Assembly (NCBI GenBank): GCA_964641175.1
Contig: CAZXLJ010000001.1
Coordinates: 10,649 to 74,648, forward strand
Direction: 5' to 3'
DNA length: 64,000 bases
Origin: CAYNST01 sp964641175
Lineage (GTDB): Bacteria; Pseudomonadota; Gammaproteobacteria; Pseudomonadales; Cellvibrionaceae
The notes under the pieces are model-generated. The model searched no databases. It had not been told where the DNA came from and was given only the letters and a program-made list of their open reading frames with translations. Positions 7,796-17,354 of this stretch are shown one piece after another. The position numbers and the translations under genes were made by a program. The stretch's first letter is position 1. Each line of letters opens with the position of its first letter.

Positions 7796-10700
7796 TCAGA
7801 AACCGGCCGGCAGCTTAAGCGTGGTCAGGAGATCCCGGCGAAGCGGATTATCAAGGCCTTGGGTCTTGATTTCGTAGACAATTTTTTGCCGGTTTTCTGG
7901 CGATTGTGCGTGATCGCCCATGGCAAAGGTAACCAGGTACGCAGACTGGTCCGCGGTCCTTTCCACATAAGATGCATCAAGCAACCTTAACCACGCCCAA
8001 ACGCCATGGTAATCGTGGTGGTACCACCGACCCTGCAGGTCTTCAAATGCCAGCCTGATGAGCAGGTTTTCACTCGTAGCCTCCCAGGTCAAGGCGGTCC
8101 AGAAACGCGGTCCGTGACTATAGGTCAGACGCTCGTCTCCGACTTCCATAGTAAACCGCGCATCATTTTCGTCCATTGCGTGCGGTCTGAGGTTCAGAGT
8201 CATGCTGACCGAGCCGTCGTGATTTCGAAAAAATGCATCCCGGATTCGTTGTGCATGTTGCAGCTGTCGCAAAAGCGTCGGTGGAATTCCCAGGCTCTGG
8301 CGGTCGACAGCGCGATTGCTCCACTGCCCATTCGATACGATAAACGGTGCAAGATAATCCTGATAATACTGATCCAGGATTCCGCCAGATTTAAAAAATT
8401 GAACAAAATCGTGCAGGGCTACTTCTTCCGCTGCGGCACTGCTTAGAGGGTAACGCCCTTGTAATGTACGGCGATAAGGTTCATAGACCTGCATTGTCCA
8501 CGCCGCAGAAAGGTGTTGTCGCGCGCTGCTTGTGACCAGCCGCCAGCTTTCATCGGCAAGTCTTTCCAGCCAGTTGCGAACGGGTGCGGGAAAAGACTGC
8601 GCATAATCATGCAGAGCCATGGCCGGATTTCCGGACGCGTCATTATATCGCGCGGCTGCAGCGGAAAATGCCCGGGCACCGGGGTCCGCAGCACCACTGA
8701 TCTCTGCTATCCATGCATGCAGAGCCCGCAGGTGGTCCGCAAGACCTCCGGCGGCCACGTCGGTGCCCATTTCTGTGCCTGCCCGACGGTTCAATTCGCG
8801 AAATCTGCTTTCGACGACGGCAAAGTGCTCAGTTCCGTTTAAAATCCCGCCGGCTTTGTTCAATACATTCTGCTCGACATTGGTACCGGTGGAATCAACG
8901 GGTTGTCCCAACTTTTCTGCGCCCAAATCCTTTAACAGCCGACTACCGAGAGCACCCGCATCTTCCTGCAGCAATGTCCCGGGCGCCGTATGCATTGCCA
9001 CCAGTCGCAACAGGTTCCAGAGTGCGGACTGCCGGGAATCCTGCAAATTTCTCAGCAACATGTCCAGCTGCTGCAAACTTTGGATATCGACCAGATCCAC
9101 AGCGTCGATCACTTCATCCCAGACTTTGACATATTCACGCGCGTACAAGGCAGCCACTTCGTGCCGAAGAGCCTGAAAATCGGCAGCTCTTAGCTCGGCG
9201 GTGCGGTCGCGGGCCTCCCCGAGTACCCATGCTTCCCCCGCCATTGCCGCAACCTGCGGCGACTTCAATGCCAACGCAAAAGCCTGCTGTCCTTCTCGTG
9301 TGAAAAAAAAGGGGACCTGCAAGTGCAGGCGCTTCTGCAGCTCGATCTTAAAGACCAGCTGCGGACTGACACCGAGGTGGTTAACCAGATCAATTTCGCG
9401 TCGATGCTCCGGCCTGCGCCGGATATGCTCATAAATCCGGTTGGCAACCGGAATTTGCGAGATCCGTTCCTGGGCGTTTGCGACAAGCTGCCCGTTAAGG
9501 TTACTCGACTCCAGGGGCGCGGCGAGCAGACGCTCCAGATGCCCGGCAAGCGCCACCTGCGCCTGAAGGTCTACTCCGCGCTTGTGCCAGTACTTAGTGA
9601 ACCACTCAAGCACGCGATCCCTTTGCAGATACTCCAGGCGCCCAAACATCAAATAAGTTCGCAGCGTTTCATAAACTTCATCGTCCTCGCGGGATTCGGT
9701 CAGCTCATCCTCCAATGCCACAAGCAGTTCCGGAAGCAGAAAACCGTGCAGCTCGCGCAAGTACATTTCCCGCGCCTCTTTGGCGAGACGAAAATCCGAA
9801 AGACCGGCACTGTTCCAATTGCGCGGACTGGATTCGCGCAAACCCTCAACTGCCTCCCAAAGGGTATCAAGCGCCTGCGTCAGCCGGCCCGGACTGTCTC
9901 CCGGAGCATCGCGTTCCCACTGCTGTTCATATTGATCCAGCTGCCCGCTAAAGTATTCCACCACCTGCTCGTGTCTGGATGTTACTGATGCCCAGGCAAT
10001 ACCCGCACTTATGCATAACGTCGCAGCCAGCATAATTGCCGCCCGCCGGGACCAGACCAGAACCTTTTCGTATTTGTAATCGGAGCCGGAGATATCCGCC
10101 TCCGCGAGGATCAGATCCTGAAACAGCTTCCGGACGAAAAAACTTTTGGACGTCTGATCGACGACCTGTGATCCTTCGAATATCGACGGGAACAACCTGC
10201 CAGCCTGTTCCACCACCACCGGTTCGGCCGCAGTGAAATATATACCTCGCAGACATGGTTGCGAATCGGAACCGGCGGATTTGAATACATCGCGTGCGAA
10301 TATCGCTACCACATTTCGCGCACCCGCGAAGTGTCTCGGGAAAGCGAGAATTTCACAGCGCCGGTTACTGTCCATTTCACGATTTAACCTGGCCGGCATG
10401 CGCGCATACAAGGACGCACTCAACGCCTTTAGTTTTCCATTCAAAAACTCCAGCGCCATTACCTCGCCGGCCTCGCGCCGGGACAACGACACTCCCCAAA
10501 CCTGCTCCCTTTCATCGAGCCCTGCGCCGACAAAGAAATCCAGAAAGCCGGGAACGGTATCCATTTTTGTGCATACCAGGTACACCGGCAATTCCACTTT
10601 CAGTCTTGCTGTCAAATTCCGCAATGATCGGCGCAATGTCAAAGCAAAAGCGGCGCGTTCATCTTCAGAATTTCTAAGGAGCTCGCCGAAATCAATGGTG

Positions 10701-11350
10701 ATCACAACTCCATTGACCGGCCGCCGACGACGATAAAGCCGCAGCGTATCAATAAGTACATTCCAGTAGCATTCATCGCCTTGCGGTGATTTATCTGTGC
10801 ATTCCGGGATGCCTGCCGTGTCAATAAATACCGCTTCATCCGAAACCCACCACCGGCTTCCCGGGCCGGAAAACTCACCGCCAGATCGGGCATGCCCCAC
10901 GCGGGATATTCCGAGTCCTGACTGGGCCAACAATGCTTCCTTGCCGGCACCCTTCAGTCCGATTACCAGATACCATGGCCGCGCGTACGGTGAAAATTTT
11001 CCATGTCCGCTTTTGCCACGCAACATTTCTGTAATCTGCACCTGGTCCAGTCGCGCCGCTGCCGGTGCGCGCCCTGGCCGGGAGCGCCCGGCAGTATCAG
11101 GAGAATTTAAAGTCTCCTCATCCAGGCTCATCCGGCGGAGGCGATGCTGCGACCAGAGTGTCCACAGTGCCCACCCAATCAGAACAGCAATAACCGCGGC
11201 AAGCCGGATGCTCACTGACGCAAAAGGTGCCCAGTTCTCGGGCCCGAACTTCAGATGGGGGGCAATTAGAAACATGCCCGTCGACATGACTAACACCACC
11301 ACCAGTGAGGCCAGCCCTGCGCGCGGCTTCACTTTCAGATTTCCCTGCAT
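7796..11350 (-). CDS. tssM: T6SS membrane-complex protein TssM (IcmF)
   Basis: Large inner-membrane protein, 1184 residues, of the TssM/IcmF family. With TssJ and TssL it forms the trans-envelope channel of the T6SS. Two N-terminal transmembrane helices (about 12-30 and 47-66) precede a cytoplasmic GTPase-like domain, and a third helix at about 435-455 leads to a large periplasmic region. The nucleotide-binding loop reads GLKGAGKEALL, with Glu where Ser/Thr is expected, so the Walker A motif is degenerate; the following FIDTAG motif is intact. The start at 11350 (MQGNLKVKPR) is chosen because upstream codons show no family resemblance and would overlap tssL. It lies 37 bp after tssL. Confidence 0.95.
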   Translation of the reverse strand: MQGNLKVKPRAGLASLVVVLVMSTGMFLIAPHLKFGPENWAPFASVSIRLAAVIAVLIGWALWTLWSQHRLRRMSLDEETLNSPDTAGRSRPGRAPAAARLDQVQITEMLRGKSGHGKFSPYARPWYLVIGLKGAGKEALLAQSGLGISRVGHARSGGEFSGPGSRWWVSDEAVFIDTAGIPECTDKSPQGDECYWNVLIDTLRLYRRRRPVNGVVITIDFGELLRNSEDERAAFALTLRRSLRNLTARLKVELPVYLVCTKMDTVPGFLDFFVGAGLDEREQVWGVSLSRREAGEVMALEFLNGKLKALSASLYARMPARLNREMDSNRRCEILAFPRHFAGARNVVAIFARDVFKSAGSDSQPCLRGIYFTAAEPVVVEQAGRLFPSIFEGSQVVDQTSKSFFVRKLFQDLILAEADISGSDYKYEKVLVWSRRAAIMLAATLCISAGIAWASVTSRHEQVVEYFSGQLDQYEQQWERDAPGDSPGRLTQALDTLWEAVEGLRESSPRNWNSAGLSDFRLAKEAREMYLRELHGFLLPELLVALEDELTESREDDEVYETLRTYLMFGRLEYLQRDRVLEWFTKYWHKRGVDLQAQVALAGHLERLLAAPLESSNLNGQLVANAQERISQIPVANRIYEHIRRRPEHRREIDLVNHLGVSPQLVFKIELQKRLHLQVPFFFTREGQQAFALALKSPQVAAMAGEAWVLGEARDRTAELRAADFQALRHEVAALYAREYVKVWDEVIDAVDLVDIQSLQQLDMLLRNLQDSRQSALWNLLRLVAMHTAPGTLLQEDAGALGSRLLKDLGAEKLGQPVDSTGTNVEQNVLNKAGGILNGTEHFAVVESRFRELNRRAGTEMGTDVAAGGLADHLRALHAWIAEISGAADPGARAFSAAAARYNDASGNPAMALHDYAQSFPAPVRNWLERLADESWRLVTSSARQHLSAAWTMQVYEPYRRTLQGRYPLSSAAAEEVALHDFVQFFKSGGILDQYYQDYLAPFIVSNGQWSNRAVDRQSLGIPPTLLRQLQHAQRIRDAFFRNHDGSVSMTLNLRPHAMDENDARFTMEVGDERLTYSHGPRFWTALTWEATSENLLIRLAFEDLQGRWYHHDYHGVWAWLRLLDASYVERTADQSAYLVTFAMGDHAQSPENRQKIVYEIKTQGLDNPLRRDLLTTLKLPAGF

Positions 11351-11387
11351 GTTCTCGTCCTGAGTCGCATCATTTATGGTTGCGCAA

Positions 11388-12350
11388 TTAATTTTCGCCT
11401 GATCTGAAAGCGTCCTTGTGTGCCGCAAATTCATCCGGATGGCGCAATGCCCCGACAACCGCCAGGGATCGCGGCCGGTGACTCTCGCCCTCAAGTCGCA
11501 GCTGAAACGCATCCAGTCGGTGCAGCAACGGGTCGGTGTGGTGGCGCAGCAGCAGGGAAAAAGCGCTGTACAGGAAAATAAATATAAGCACAGCAATGCC
11601 GGCAATTGCCCGGTAGGACACTACTTTTTTTAATGGTCTGGAAGGCGCAAACTCAGTTTTCCATTCGGGTGACAGATCCGGGTCAGGCTCACCACGATGA
11701 TGTCGGATGACCCCGAAAAGCTTTCTGCGCAGTTGCTCCAAACGTTCGCTGCCACGATTGACCAGGCGGTACTTTCCTTCAAAGCCGAGGCTCAAGCCGG
11801 CAAAAAACAGCTCCAGCGCATGCAGGTTTTCCGCGGGGCTCGCACTGAGTCGATGCAGAATCTGGAAGCATTTTTCTCCACCCGCAGTATCGCCATGAAA
11901 AATTCGCAATAGGGTTTTCCGACCCCAGCCACTATTGCCTCCCCACGCCGTGCTCAACACGGCTTCATCCAGAACGGAACACATGAAATAACGGGATGCG
12001 AGTATGGTATCGGCGCTATATCCGTACTCGGCGGCCAGTTTCCCATAGTTCCGTACTTCAGCTGACAAACGCTGATGAAGAATCTCAATATCGGCACACC
12101 GGAACGTCCGACGTATTTTCGCCGATTCCAACAACATCGCACCCGCCAGTTCCAGCAAGGGGTTGCATCCGACTACTGCAGCGCGTGCGGTTGAAAGATC
12201 ATCAGCGAGAAAATATCTATCATTCCGATCGAAAGTTTCGGAGACTTCCTTAACCCCCATGGCAGCGGACCCGGTGAGGTGCAGCGTGGCTTTGCGATTT
12301 CCGGATGGACCCGGAATGACCGTCGGTTCGTTATCATCCATGTTGGTCAT
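11388..12350 (-). CDS. tssL: T6SS membrane-complex protein TssL (DotU/IcmH)
   Basis: DotU/IcmH family, 320 residues. The cytoplasmic helical domain contains LLELAGAMLLESAKIRR, YFMCSVLDEAVLSTAWG and LELFFAGLSLGFEGKYR, typical of TssL. One C-terminal transmembrane helix lies at about 240-262 (AIAGIAVLIFIFLYSAFSLLL), with only about 55 residues after it. No peptidoglycan-binding (OmpA-like) domain is fused. The start at 12350 has AAGGAG 7 bp upstream; an ATG three codons later is a weaker alternative. It partners TssM and TssJ in the membrane complex and docks the TssK baseplate. Confidence 0.95.
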   Translation of the reverse strand: MTNMDDNEPTVIPGPSGNRKATLHLTGSAAMGVKEVSETFDRNDRYFLADDLSTARAAVVGCNPLLELAGAMLLESAKIRRTFRCADIEILHQRLSAEVRNYGKLAAEYGYSADTILASRYFMCSVLDEAVLSTAWGGNSGWGRKTLLRIFHGDTAGGEKCFQILHRLSASPAENLHALELFFAGLSLGFEGKYRLVNRGSERLEQLRRKLFGVIRHHRGEPDPDLSPEWKTEFAPSRPLKKVVSYRAIAGIAVLIFIFLYSAFSLLLRHHTDPLLHRLDAFQLRLEGESHRPRSLAVVGALRHPDEFAAHKDAFRSGEN

Positions 12351-12445
12351 CGACCTGCTCCTTGCGTACTATCAGTCATTTTTTACAGGCTGGCTCTGAC
12401 AAACCGTCCTGAACGTTTTTCCGGCTCAAGCGGAAGCAATGACCA

Positions 12446-13777
12446 TCAGGTCTTGATGGCCCAGAATTCCATTTTCAACGCAGGGAATTCCCCCCCAACA
12501 TGCATGGCGAACCCTCCGGATCTGAGCATTTCCCCCCAGAACTGGCCTTGCTTGTCGAGTTCAAAGTAGGTGAACCCGGAGCGGAACGGAATTTCTCGTG
12601 GCACTGTCGCCAAAGGCTTTAAGGAAATACCCGGCAGTGCCGCATTCACCAGTTGTCGTATTCGCTCCACCGGTCCAATTTTTATCTGGTCAGGAAAACC
12701 TCCGAGGATCAGATCACCAGCAAGGTCGGCGCGGACCGCCAGAACAAAATGCGCGCACGCCAGCAAATTCCGGTCTTTTATCTCGCTGACATAAATACCT
12801 TGCTTTTTTTCCAGTAGCGGCAACGCCACCGCATTCTGTTCATAGACAACGGACAGGTACTGCCGCAGCAAATCCATAACCGGAAGGAAACTGCGAGCGG
12901 GGTCAATGTGATGGTAGGTCGGAAACAGCGGGGTCCGGCGTGCGGGTGCAAAAAAAGTGGCGAGTTCTCCCGCGATTTTTAAAAGTTCTTCGAACAGTTC
13001 CAGGGGGTGAACGTGTGGGCGCCGCGAAAGATTCTGGATGATTACTTCCACCCGGTTTACCAGCTGCAGAAGCAGGTAATCGGCAATTTCCGAGGTTCCG
13101 CCCCGCTGCACATCGGCCAGCCGGGAAGTGATTGCATCGCCACGGTGTTTCAGCAACCCATGCAGCTCTTCCACAAAGGCCACCAATTGCGGACAGGAGT
13201 TGATCTGCACCATTGTGGGAAAAAACCCGTGATCGATCTGCACCCGTGATTCGGGCCCTACGTCCGCTATCCGGGTGATCTCGATACAAACATAGCTGCT
13301 GCGATCACTGGACTCCAGCAGAAGAGTCGGACTCAGTCTGGCGATCTCCAGACTCTGCGGATCATTCGTGCTGGAGGTATCATCATTGACCTCCAGTTCC
13401 GTTGTACGAAACCGGGCCGGAGCCGCACTTTCCTGGCGTACTACGTCGGGTGCATTGGCATTCCGCAAAGGCAGGGCCAGATAAACCAGCTGGCCCCGGT
13501 CCTTCTCTCCCACAGCCAGCGCTGGCGGCGCCTGATCGAACTCGGGGAAATCAAATACGGTCCCATCCGGAAAGAGGCCGCAGCCACGGCGCAATACCAG
13601 TTTACCGAGTGCCAGTCCCGATAAGTCCAGGTCGAAATGTTGCCAGCCCCAGCCGAAAGTCGACAATACTTCATACCGATGATTCAGCATTCTTTCGACG
13701 TATCGGGTTTGTTGCTGGAAATGCTGCGGGTTCAGAAACATCCCTTCTGACCAGACCACCTTGTTTTCCCTAGACAT
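12446..13777 (-). CDS. tssK: T6SS baseplate protein TssK
   Basis: TssK family, 443 residues, the usual length. The N-terminus has the family signature KVVWSEGMFLNPQHFQQQTR followed by LNHRYEVLSTFGWGW; the C-terminus ends with YFELDKQGQFWGEMLRSGGF. TssK is the trimeric cytoplasmic connector between the TssEFG baseplate and TssL/TssM, related to phage receptor-binding proteins. It sits between tssJ (32 bp upstream) and tssL (95 bp downstream). Confidence 0.96.
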   Translation of the reverse strand: MSRENKVVWSEGMFLNPQHFQQQTRYVERMLNHRYEVLSTFGWGWQHFDLDLSGLALGKLVLRRGCGLFPDGTVFDFPEFDQAPPALAVGEKDRGQLVYLALPLRNANAPDVVRQESAAPARFRTTELEVNDDTSSTNDPQSLEIARLSPTLLLESSDRSSYVCIEITRIADVGPESRVQIDHGFFPTMVQINSCPQLVAFVEELHGLLKHRGDAITSRLADVQRGGTSEIADYLLLQLVNRVEVIIQNLSRRPHVHPLELFEELLKIAGELATFFAPARRTPLFPTYHHIDPARSFLPVMDLLRQYLSVVYEQNAVALPLLEKKQGIYVSEIKDRNLLACAHFVLAVRADLAGDLILGGFPDQIKIGPVERIRQLVNAALPGISLKPLATVPREIPFRSGFTYFELDKQGQFWGEMLRSGGFAMHVGGEFPALKMEFWAIKT

Positions 13778-13809
13778 AAATACTCCGCAAAGCCGTTTGC
13801 GATTCTGGT

Positions 13810-14298
13810 TTAGCGTTCAGTTGCCACGAACATTTCGGTCCCCCGCACTTCCACCTTGACGGTGTCATTTACGATGTTGTGGGAAGTTACTGGAAACACT
13901 GTTTTGAAACGGGAATTTTTGAACTGGTAGAACTCGCCATACAGGCCAATATACTTGGCGTTTGCACTGACGGTGAACCGCTCGGTGCGGGAAACACCTG
14001 GTAACAGCGGCGGTAGATCCCGCCGACCCAGAAAATCCTTGCCCAGGGTACCGACATCTGCCCGGAAAAGATCAACAAACCCGGCGCGCATAAATCCGTC
14101 CGCGGATCCCAGTTCATAAAGACGCACATGCAACGGACTCGGAGAGCGTTTCTCATCCGGATTAAGGTCATCACTGATCGTGAAAATAATCTTAACGTCG
14201 GTATCAAGATTGAGCGCAGAACCGATATGGCGCTGCGAGGTGGCGCAGGCTCCGGCAAATATGGAAATGGCCATTATCAAAAGCGTCCCTGCCTTCAC
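13810..14298 (-). CDS. tssJ: T6SS outer-membrane lipoprotein TssJ
   Basis: Lipoprotein of 162 residues: hydrophobic signal (residues 3-17) and lipobox FAGAC with the lipidated Cys at 18. The mature part has the TssJ pattern: LNPDEKRSPSPLHVRLYEL, a central region ending LGRRDLPPLLPG, then AKYIGLYGEFYQF. TssJ is the outer-membrane lipoprotein that binds the periplasmic domain of TssM. The gene lies 33 bp after tagH and 32 bp before tssK. Confidence 0.93.
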   Translation of the reverse strand: MKAGTLLIMAISIFAGACATSQRHIGSALNLDTDVKIIFTISDDLNPDEKRSPSPLHVRLYELGSADGFMRAGFVDLFRADVGTLGKDFLGRRDLPPLLPGVSRTERFTVSANAKYIGLYGEFYQFKNSRFKTVFPVTSHNIVNDTVKVEVRGTEMFVATER

Positions 14299-14331
14299 GA
14301 AAATTCTCCCTGTATCTGGACGGTCGGCTTG

Positions 14332-15729
14332 TTACTTCTTTTTTCGGGCAGCTTCAAGCTTGCGCAGCTGATCTTCGTAAGCCTGAACAAACTCGTCTCC
14401 GAAAAGCTCCTGGTAGGAGCGCTCGGTGTCTTTAAGCACTGCCTGGTAGTATTCCCGATAGGCCTTCCAATAACCATACCGGTTGAACCAGCGCCATTTC
14501 GACGCGCGTTTGAATTCTTCTTCCAGCACCAGTGGATCGAATTTTCCCAATGCTGACCGGAAGGCACTGCGGATTCCGGCAATCATCGCCTGCTGATGAT
14601 CGGAGATGGCGTCGAAGCCTTCCTGAACCGCTTCCACAGGCTTCTGATAAGCCTTGCTGCGGCGCAGGAACATGGTTTCGAGCACTTCATCGACATTGGC
14701 GGAAAATTTCAACGGATTGTTTTCCACTTGCTGAATTGTGGTGATATTCATCCGGAATTCATTTTTTATACTGGCTCGGGAGCGCAGGACCTGCAGCAAT
14801 CCGCCAACACATTCGCGCAACAATATGCCTACGGTCTGGTGAACCATATACGACTGGGACTCCGTGAGCAGTGTGTTCTTGAATCCGAGGGCGTTCAACA
14901 ACGCCCTTTCGGGATCCCTGGTTTCGCCAGCCTTGTCCACCACCCGGAGCGGTGACGACGATCGACATTTGGGGCGGCTTGAGGAGAGTGCATCCAAAGC
15001 CGCCGGCTTCTGTTCGATCTCGCCGCCACGCGTGGGTTTCTCCCGGGGAGACACCAGCACCGGCTTATTCCCCGGAACATTGCTGTTGAGATCAGCGGTT
15101 TTTGGTACCGCTTTAGGAAATGGCCAGACAAACGCGGACCTGAGCACATCAGCTCCAAATGGCGTTTCCGGGGGTTCAGCTTCTGGCTGGCGGAGGGCTG
15201 TATTGAGGGGATCGCGCGGTGGAACCGGCGAGGACGGTCGTTGCTGGAGGTTGCGGTCCGGAACTTCCGGTTCTGCGGCTGAGCCGATCAAGTCACCCGC
15301 ACCCGCTCCGGCCGAAGGGGAAACCTTGTCGCCGGCCACCTGCTCTTCTACTTCGATAAGGTCGAGCCGGGGAAACTGAGTGACGGATGCCGGCTGCCGC
15401 GTCTGCACCTCATCAATGCTCACTTTCAGTCGATACTCACCCAGATCTACAGTATCGCCGTCGTGCAATGGAGCCTGAACACCGCGTCCAACCGGTTCAG
15501 ACTGGCCGTTAATGAACGTGCCGTTGGTACTCAGATCGGTGAGAAAAAACTGGCCGTCCTTGAAACTGATCTGACAGTGCCTGGCAGACAGGAACCGGTC
15601 AGGGTCCTTCAAAACCCAGTCGTTGATGGCTGCGCGCCCGACAAAGCCGCCGCTTTCATCAAATTGCTTGCGAAGTTCAACCGGTTTGGTTCCAGAAGGG
15701 GTCTTTATCAGTTTGAAATGTATAGCCAT
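14332..15729 (-). CDS. tagH: T6SS FHA-domain protein TagH (Fha)
   Basis: Cytoplasmic phosphothreonine-binding adaptor, 465 residues. The N-terminal FHA domain (about 25-100) has the expected residues: GGFVGRAAINDWVLKDPDR, LSARHCQISF, LTDLSTNGTFING. A Pro-rich linker follows, then the T6SS-specific C-terminal domain (AVEKVVMQ-like helices ending WRWFNRYGYWKAYREYY). In H1-type systems this protein is the substrate of PpkA and PppA, and its phosphorylation switches assembly on. The start at 15729 (MAIHFKLIK) is chosen because upstream codons carry no FHA homology. It is the first gene of the minus arm, divergent from tssA. Confidence 0.93.
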   Translation of the reverse strand: MAIHFKLIKTPSGTKPVELRKQFDESGGFVGRAAINDWVLKDPDRFLSARHCQISFKDGQFFLTDLSTNGTFINGQSEPVGRGVQAPLHDGDTVDLGEYRLKVSIDEVQTRQPASVTQFPRLDLIEVEEQVAGDKVSPSAGAGAGDLIGSAAEPEVPDRNLQQRPSSPVPPRDPLNTALRQPEAEPPETPFGADVLRSAFVWPFPKAVPKTADLNSNVPGNKPVLVSPREKPTRGGEIEQKPAALDALSSSRPKCRSSSPLRVVDKAGETRDPERALLNALGFKNTLLTESQSYMVHQTVGILLRECVGGLLQVLRSRASIKNEFRMNITTIQQVENNPLKFSANVDEVLETMFLRRSKAYQKPVEAVQEGFDAISDHQQAMIAGIRSAFRSALGKFDPLVLEEEFKRASKWRWFNRYGYWKAYREYYQAVLKDTERSYQELFGDEFVQAYEDQLRKLEAARKKK

Positions 15730-16131
15730 CGCTGTTCTTCCTGAAAAGTGGTGTATCAGCATCCTTTCAATACCTGGCAATTTGCTTTGCGTTATCCTGC
15801 ACTGACCGCCACTTGAAGCCCGATCCCATCGGGCCCGGTTTAATAAACCGCGGGCCATGCAGATTCGCGCCGCGGCATCCACCGAGTTCCGGCGCGTGAA
15901 TCAGCGGCAAATATTGAACCAGCCGTCTTCCGGATGCAATACCCATAAATCAAGTTTTGCCAAGCCTGCCAAATTAGCTTTCAGTCCAAGAAAAAAATAC
16001 TTGCAATTTTGCGCTGTTTAGCATGAATATTCCGCTCACGGATTATCAGTGACGATAATCTGCCCGCATTCTCAAGGTCTGTCATTGGTGACAGCGTAGT
16101 GCCGGGCGAACCCTGGATTCAAGGATGAAAC
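15730..16131. promoter_or_regulatory. divergent control region between tagH and tssA
   Basis: 402 bp with no gene between the two divergent T6SS arms, so promoters for both must lie here. The tssA-proximal part (about 15950-16060) is AT-rich. Two inverted repeats are visible: GATTATC-N6-GATAATC at 16041-16060 and CTGTCA-TTGG-TGACAG at 16079-16094. AGGATG precedes the tssA ATG. I found no convincing sigma-70 or sigma-54 promoter match by eye. Confidence 0.6.
16041..16060. promoter_or_regulatory. perfect inverted repeat, candidate operator upstream of tssA
   Basis: Arms GATTATC and GATAATC are exact reverse complements around a 6-bp centre (AGTGAC), about 72 bp before the tssA start. Size and position suit a dimeric repressor or activator site. 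No regulator is identified. Confidence 0.4.
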
Positions 16132-17253
16132 ATGTCGAACGCTACCGCCCTGGACACGGAAAGTCTGCTGCTTCCCGTAATTCCTGCCGACTTTCGCGGC
16201 GATTCTGCTGCCAGCGCATCCGGCTCCGATCCGCGTCATGACCCTTCGATTGATTCGCTCTATCAGCGCCTGAGATCCGCACGCAACGCCGCCCGCAGTG
16301 CCGAGCGCAGTCAGCTTTTTTCCGAACCCGGCCCGGACAGTTCCGCACACTGGCGAACTGTTGTTGAATTGACACCCGTATTCCTCTCAACAGTTGCAAA
16401 AGACCTTGAAGTGGCATGCTGGTACACCGAGGCACAGCTACGTGAGCAGGGGTTGTCCGGGCTGTCCCGGGGCTTCAGTCTCATTCTCGGACTGATCGAC
16501 CAGTTCTGGGAGTCTCTCTATCCCCTCCCTGATGAAGACGGAATGGAAACCCGACTCGCCCCGCTCGCCGGCCTCAATGGCGAGGGAACCGAAGGCGTTC
16601 TTATTGCTCCTATCCGCAATACGCTAATCACCCAGGGCCGCACGGTCGGCCCATTCAGCTACTGGGATTATTACCAGGCAATTGAAACGGCGCGAATACC
16701 CGACGAAAAAAGCCGTCAGGAAAAGATACTGCGCCTTGGCCACTCTCTGGAATCCGTAGAACAGGCCGCGCGGGAATCCGACACCGGATTTTTTATCGCA
16801 CTCAGAAATGATCTTGAAAACTGCCTGGACCTGTTCAGGCAAATTGGTCTACGTCTGACGGCAAATTGCGGCCTTCTCGAAGCACCACCGACACGTAATG
16901 TCCTGAACGTTCTGGAAGAATGTCTGGCGGCGGTAACAGTCCTTGGGGGAGACAGGTTTCCGGCAGCCCGGCCGGAAGCGCCGCCTGGATTATCGGAACC
17001 GGTAGAAAATACGGTCCAGACCACGCAGGCGGCAAACTTGCAGCCAATGGCATGTGCACGCGAACAGGCGCTGCAGCAAATCCTGACGCTAGCGGATTAT
17101 TTTCGCCGGACTGAACCCCACTCACCGCTTTCGTATCTTCTGGCCAAAGCGGTCGCCTGGGGCAACCTGCCCCTTCACGAGCTGATGAAAGAGCTGATTA
17201 CCGACCCCGCCTCATTAAAACATTACAGCGCAATGACAGGACTCGACGATTAA
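16132..17253 (+). CDS. tssA: T6SS protein TssA
   Basis: TssA (ImpA-like) family, 373 residues, cytoplasmic. The N-terminal ImpA domain contains LSRGFSLILGLIDQFWESLYP, PLAGLNGEG and GPFSYWDYYQAIE. The C-terminal domain contains AREQALQQILTLADYFRRTEPHSPLS in two stretches, then YLLAKAVAWGNLPLHELMKE, the ending typical of shorter TssA1-type proteins. TssA helps prime sheath and tube polymerisation at the baseplate. It is the first gene of the plus arm, with AGGATG before the start. Confidence 0.93.
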   Translation: MSNATALDTESLLLPVIPADFRGDSAASASGSDPRHDPSIDSLYQRLRSARNAARSAERSQLFSEPGPDSSAHWRTVVELTPVFLSTVAKDLEVACWYTEAQLREQGLSGLSRGFSLILGLIDQFWESLYPLPDEDGMETRLAPLAGLNGEGTEGVLIAPIRNTLITQGRTVGPFSYWDYYQAIETARIPDEKSRQEKILRLGHSLESVEQAARESDTGFFIALRNDLENCLDLFRQIGLRLTANCGLLEAPPTRNVLNVLEECLAAVTVLGGDRFPAARPEAPPGLSEPVENTVQTTQAANLQPMACAREQALQQILTLADYFRRTEPHSPLSYLLAKAVAWGNLPLHELMKELITDPASLKHYSAMTGLDD

Positions 17254-17307
17254 TCCCGAGGTTCGTGATTACTACGGAACTGCGGCCCGCGTCCGCAAGT
17301 GTATTAA

Positions 17308-17336
17308 CCCGGCATTGTCACTGTGGCAATACCGGG
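17308..17336 (+). promoter_or_regulatory. hairpin in the tssA-tssB leader
   Basis: CCCGGCATTG (17308-17317) and CAATACCGGG (17327-17336) form a 10-bp stem with one mismatch and a 9-nt loop. It lies between tssA and tssB, ending 5 bp before the AAGGAG ribosome-binding site of tssB. No T-run follows, so it may be an RNA-stability or processing element, or a weak attenuator, rather than a terminator. Confidence 0.45.
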
Positions 17337-17354
17337 CTCACAAGGAGATAAACG

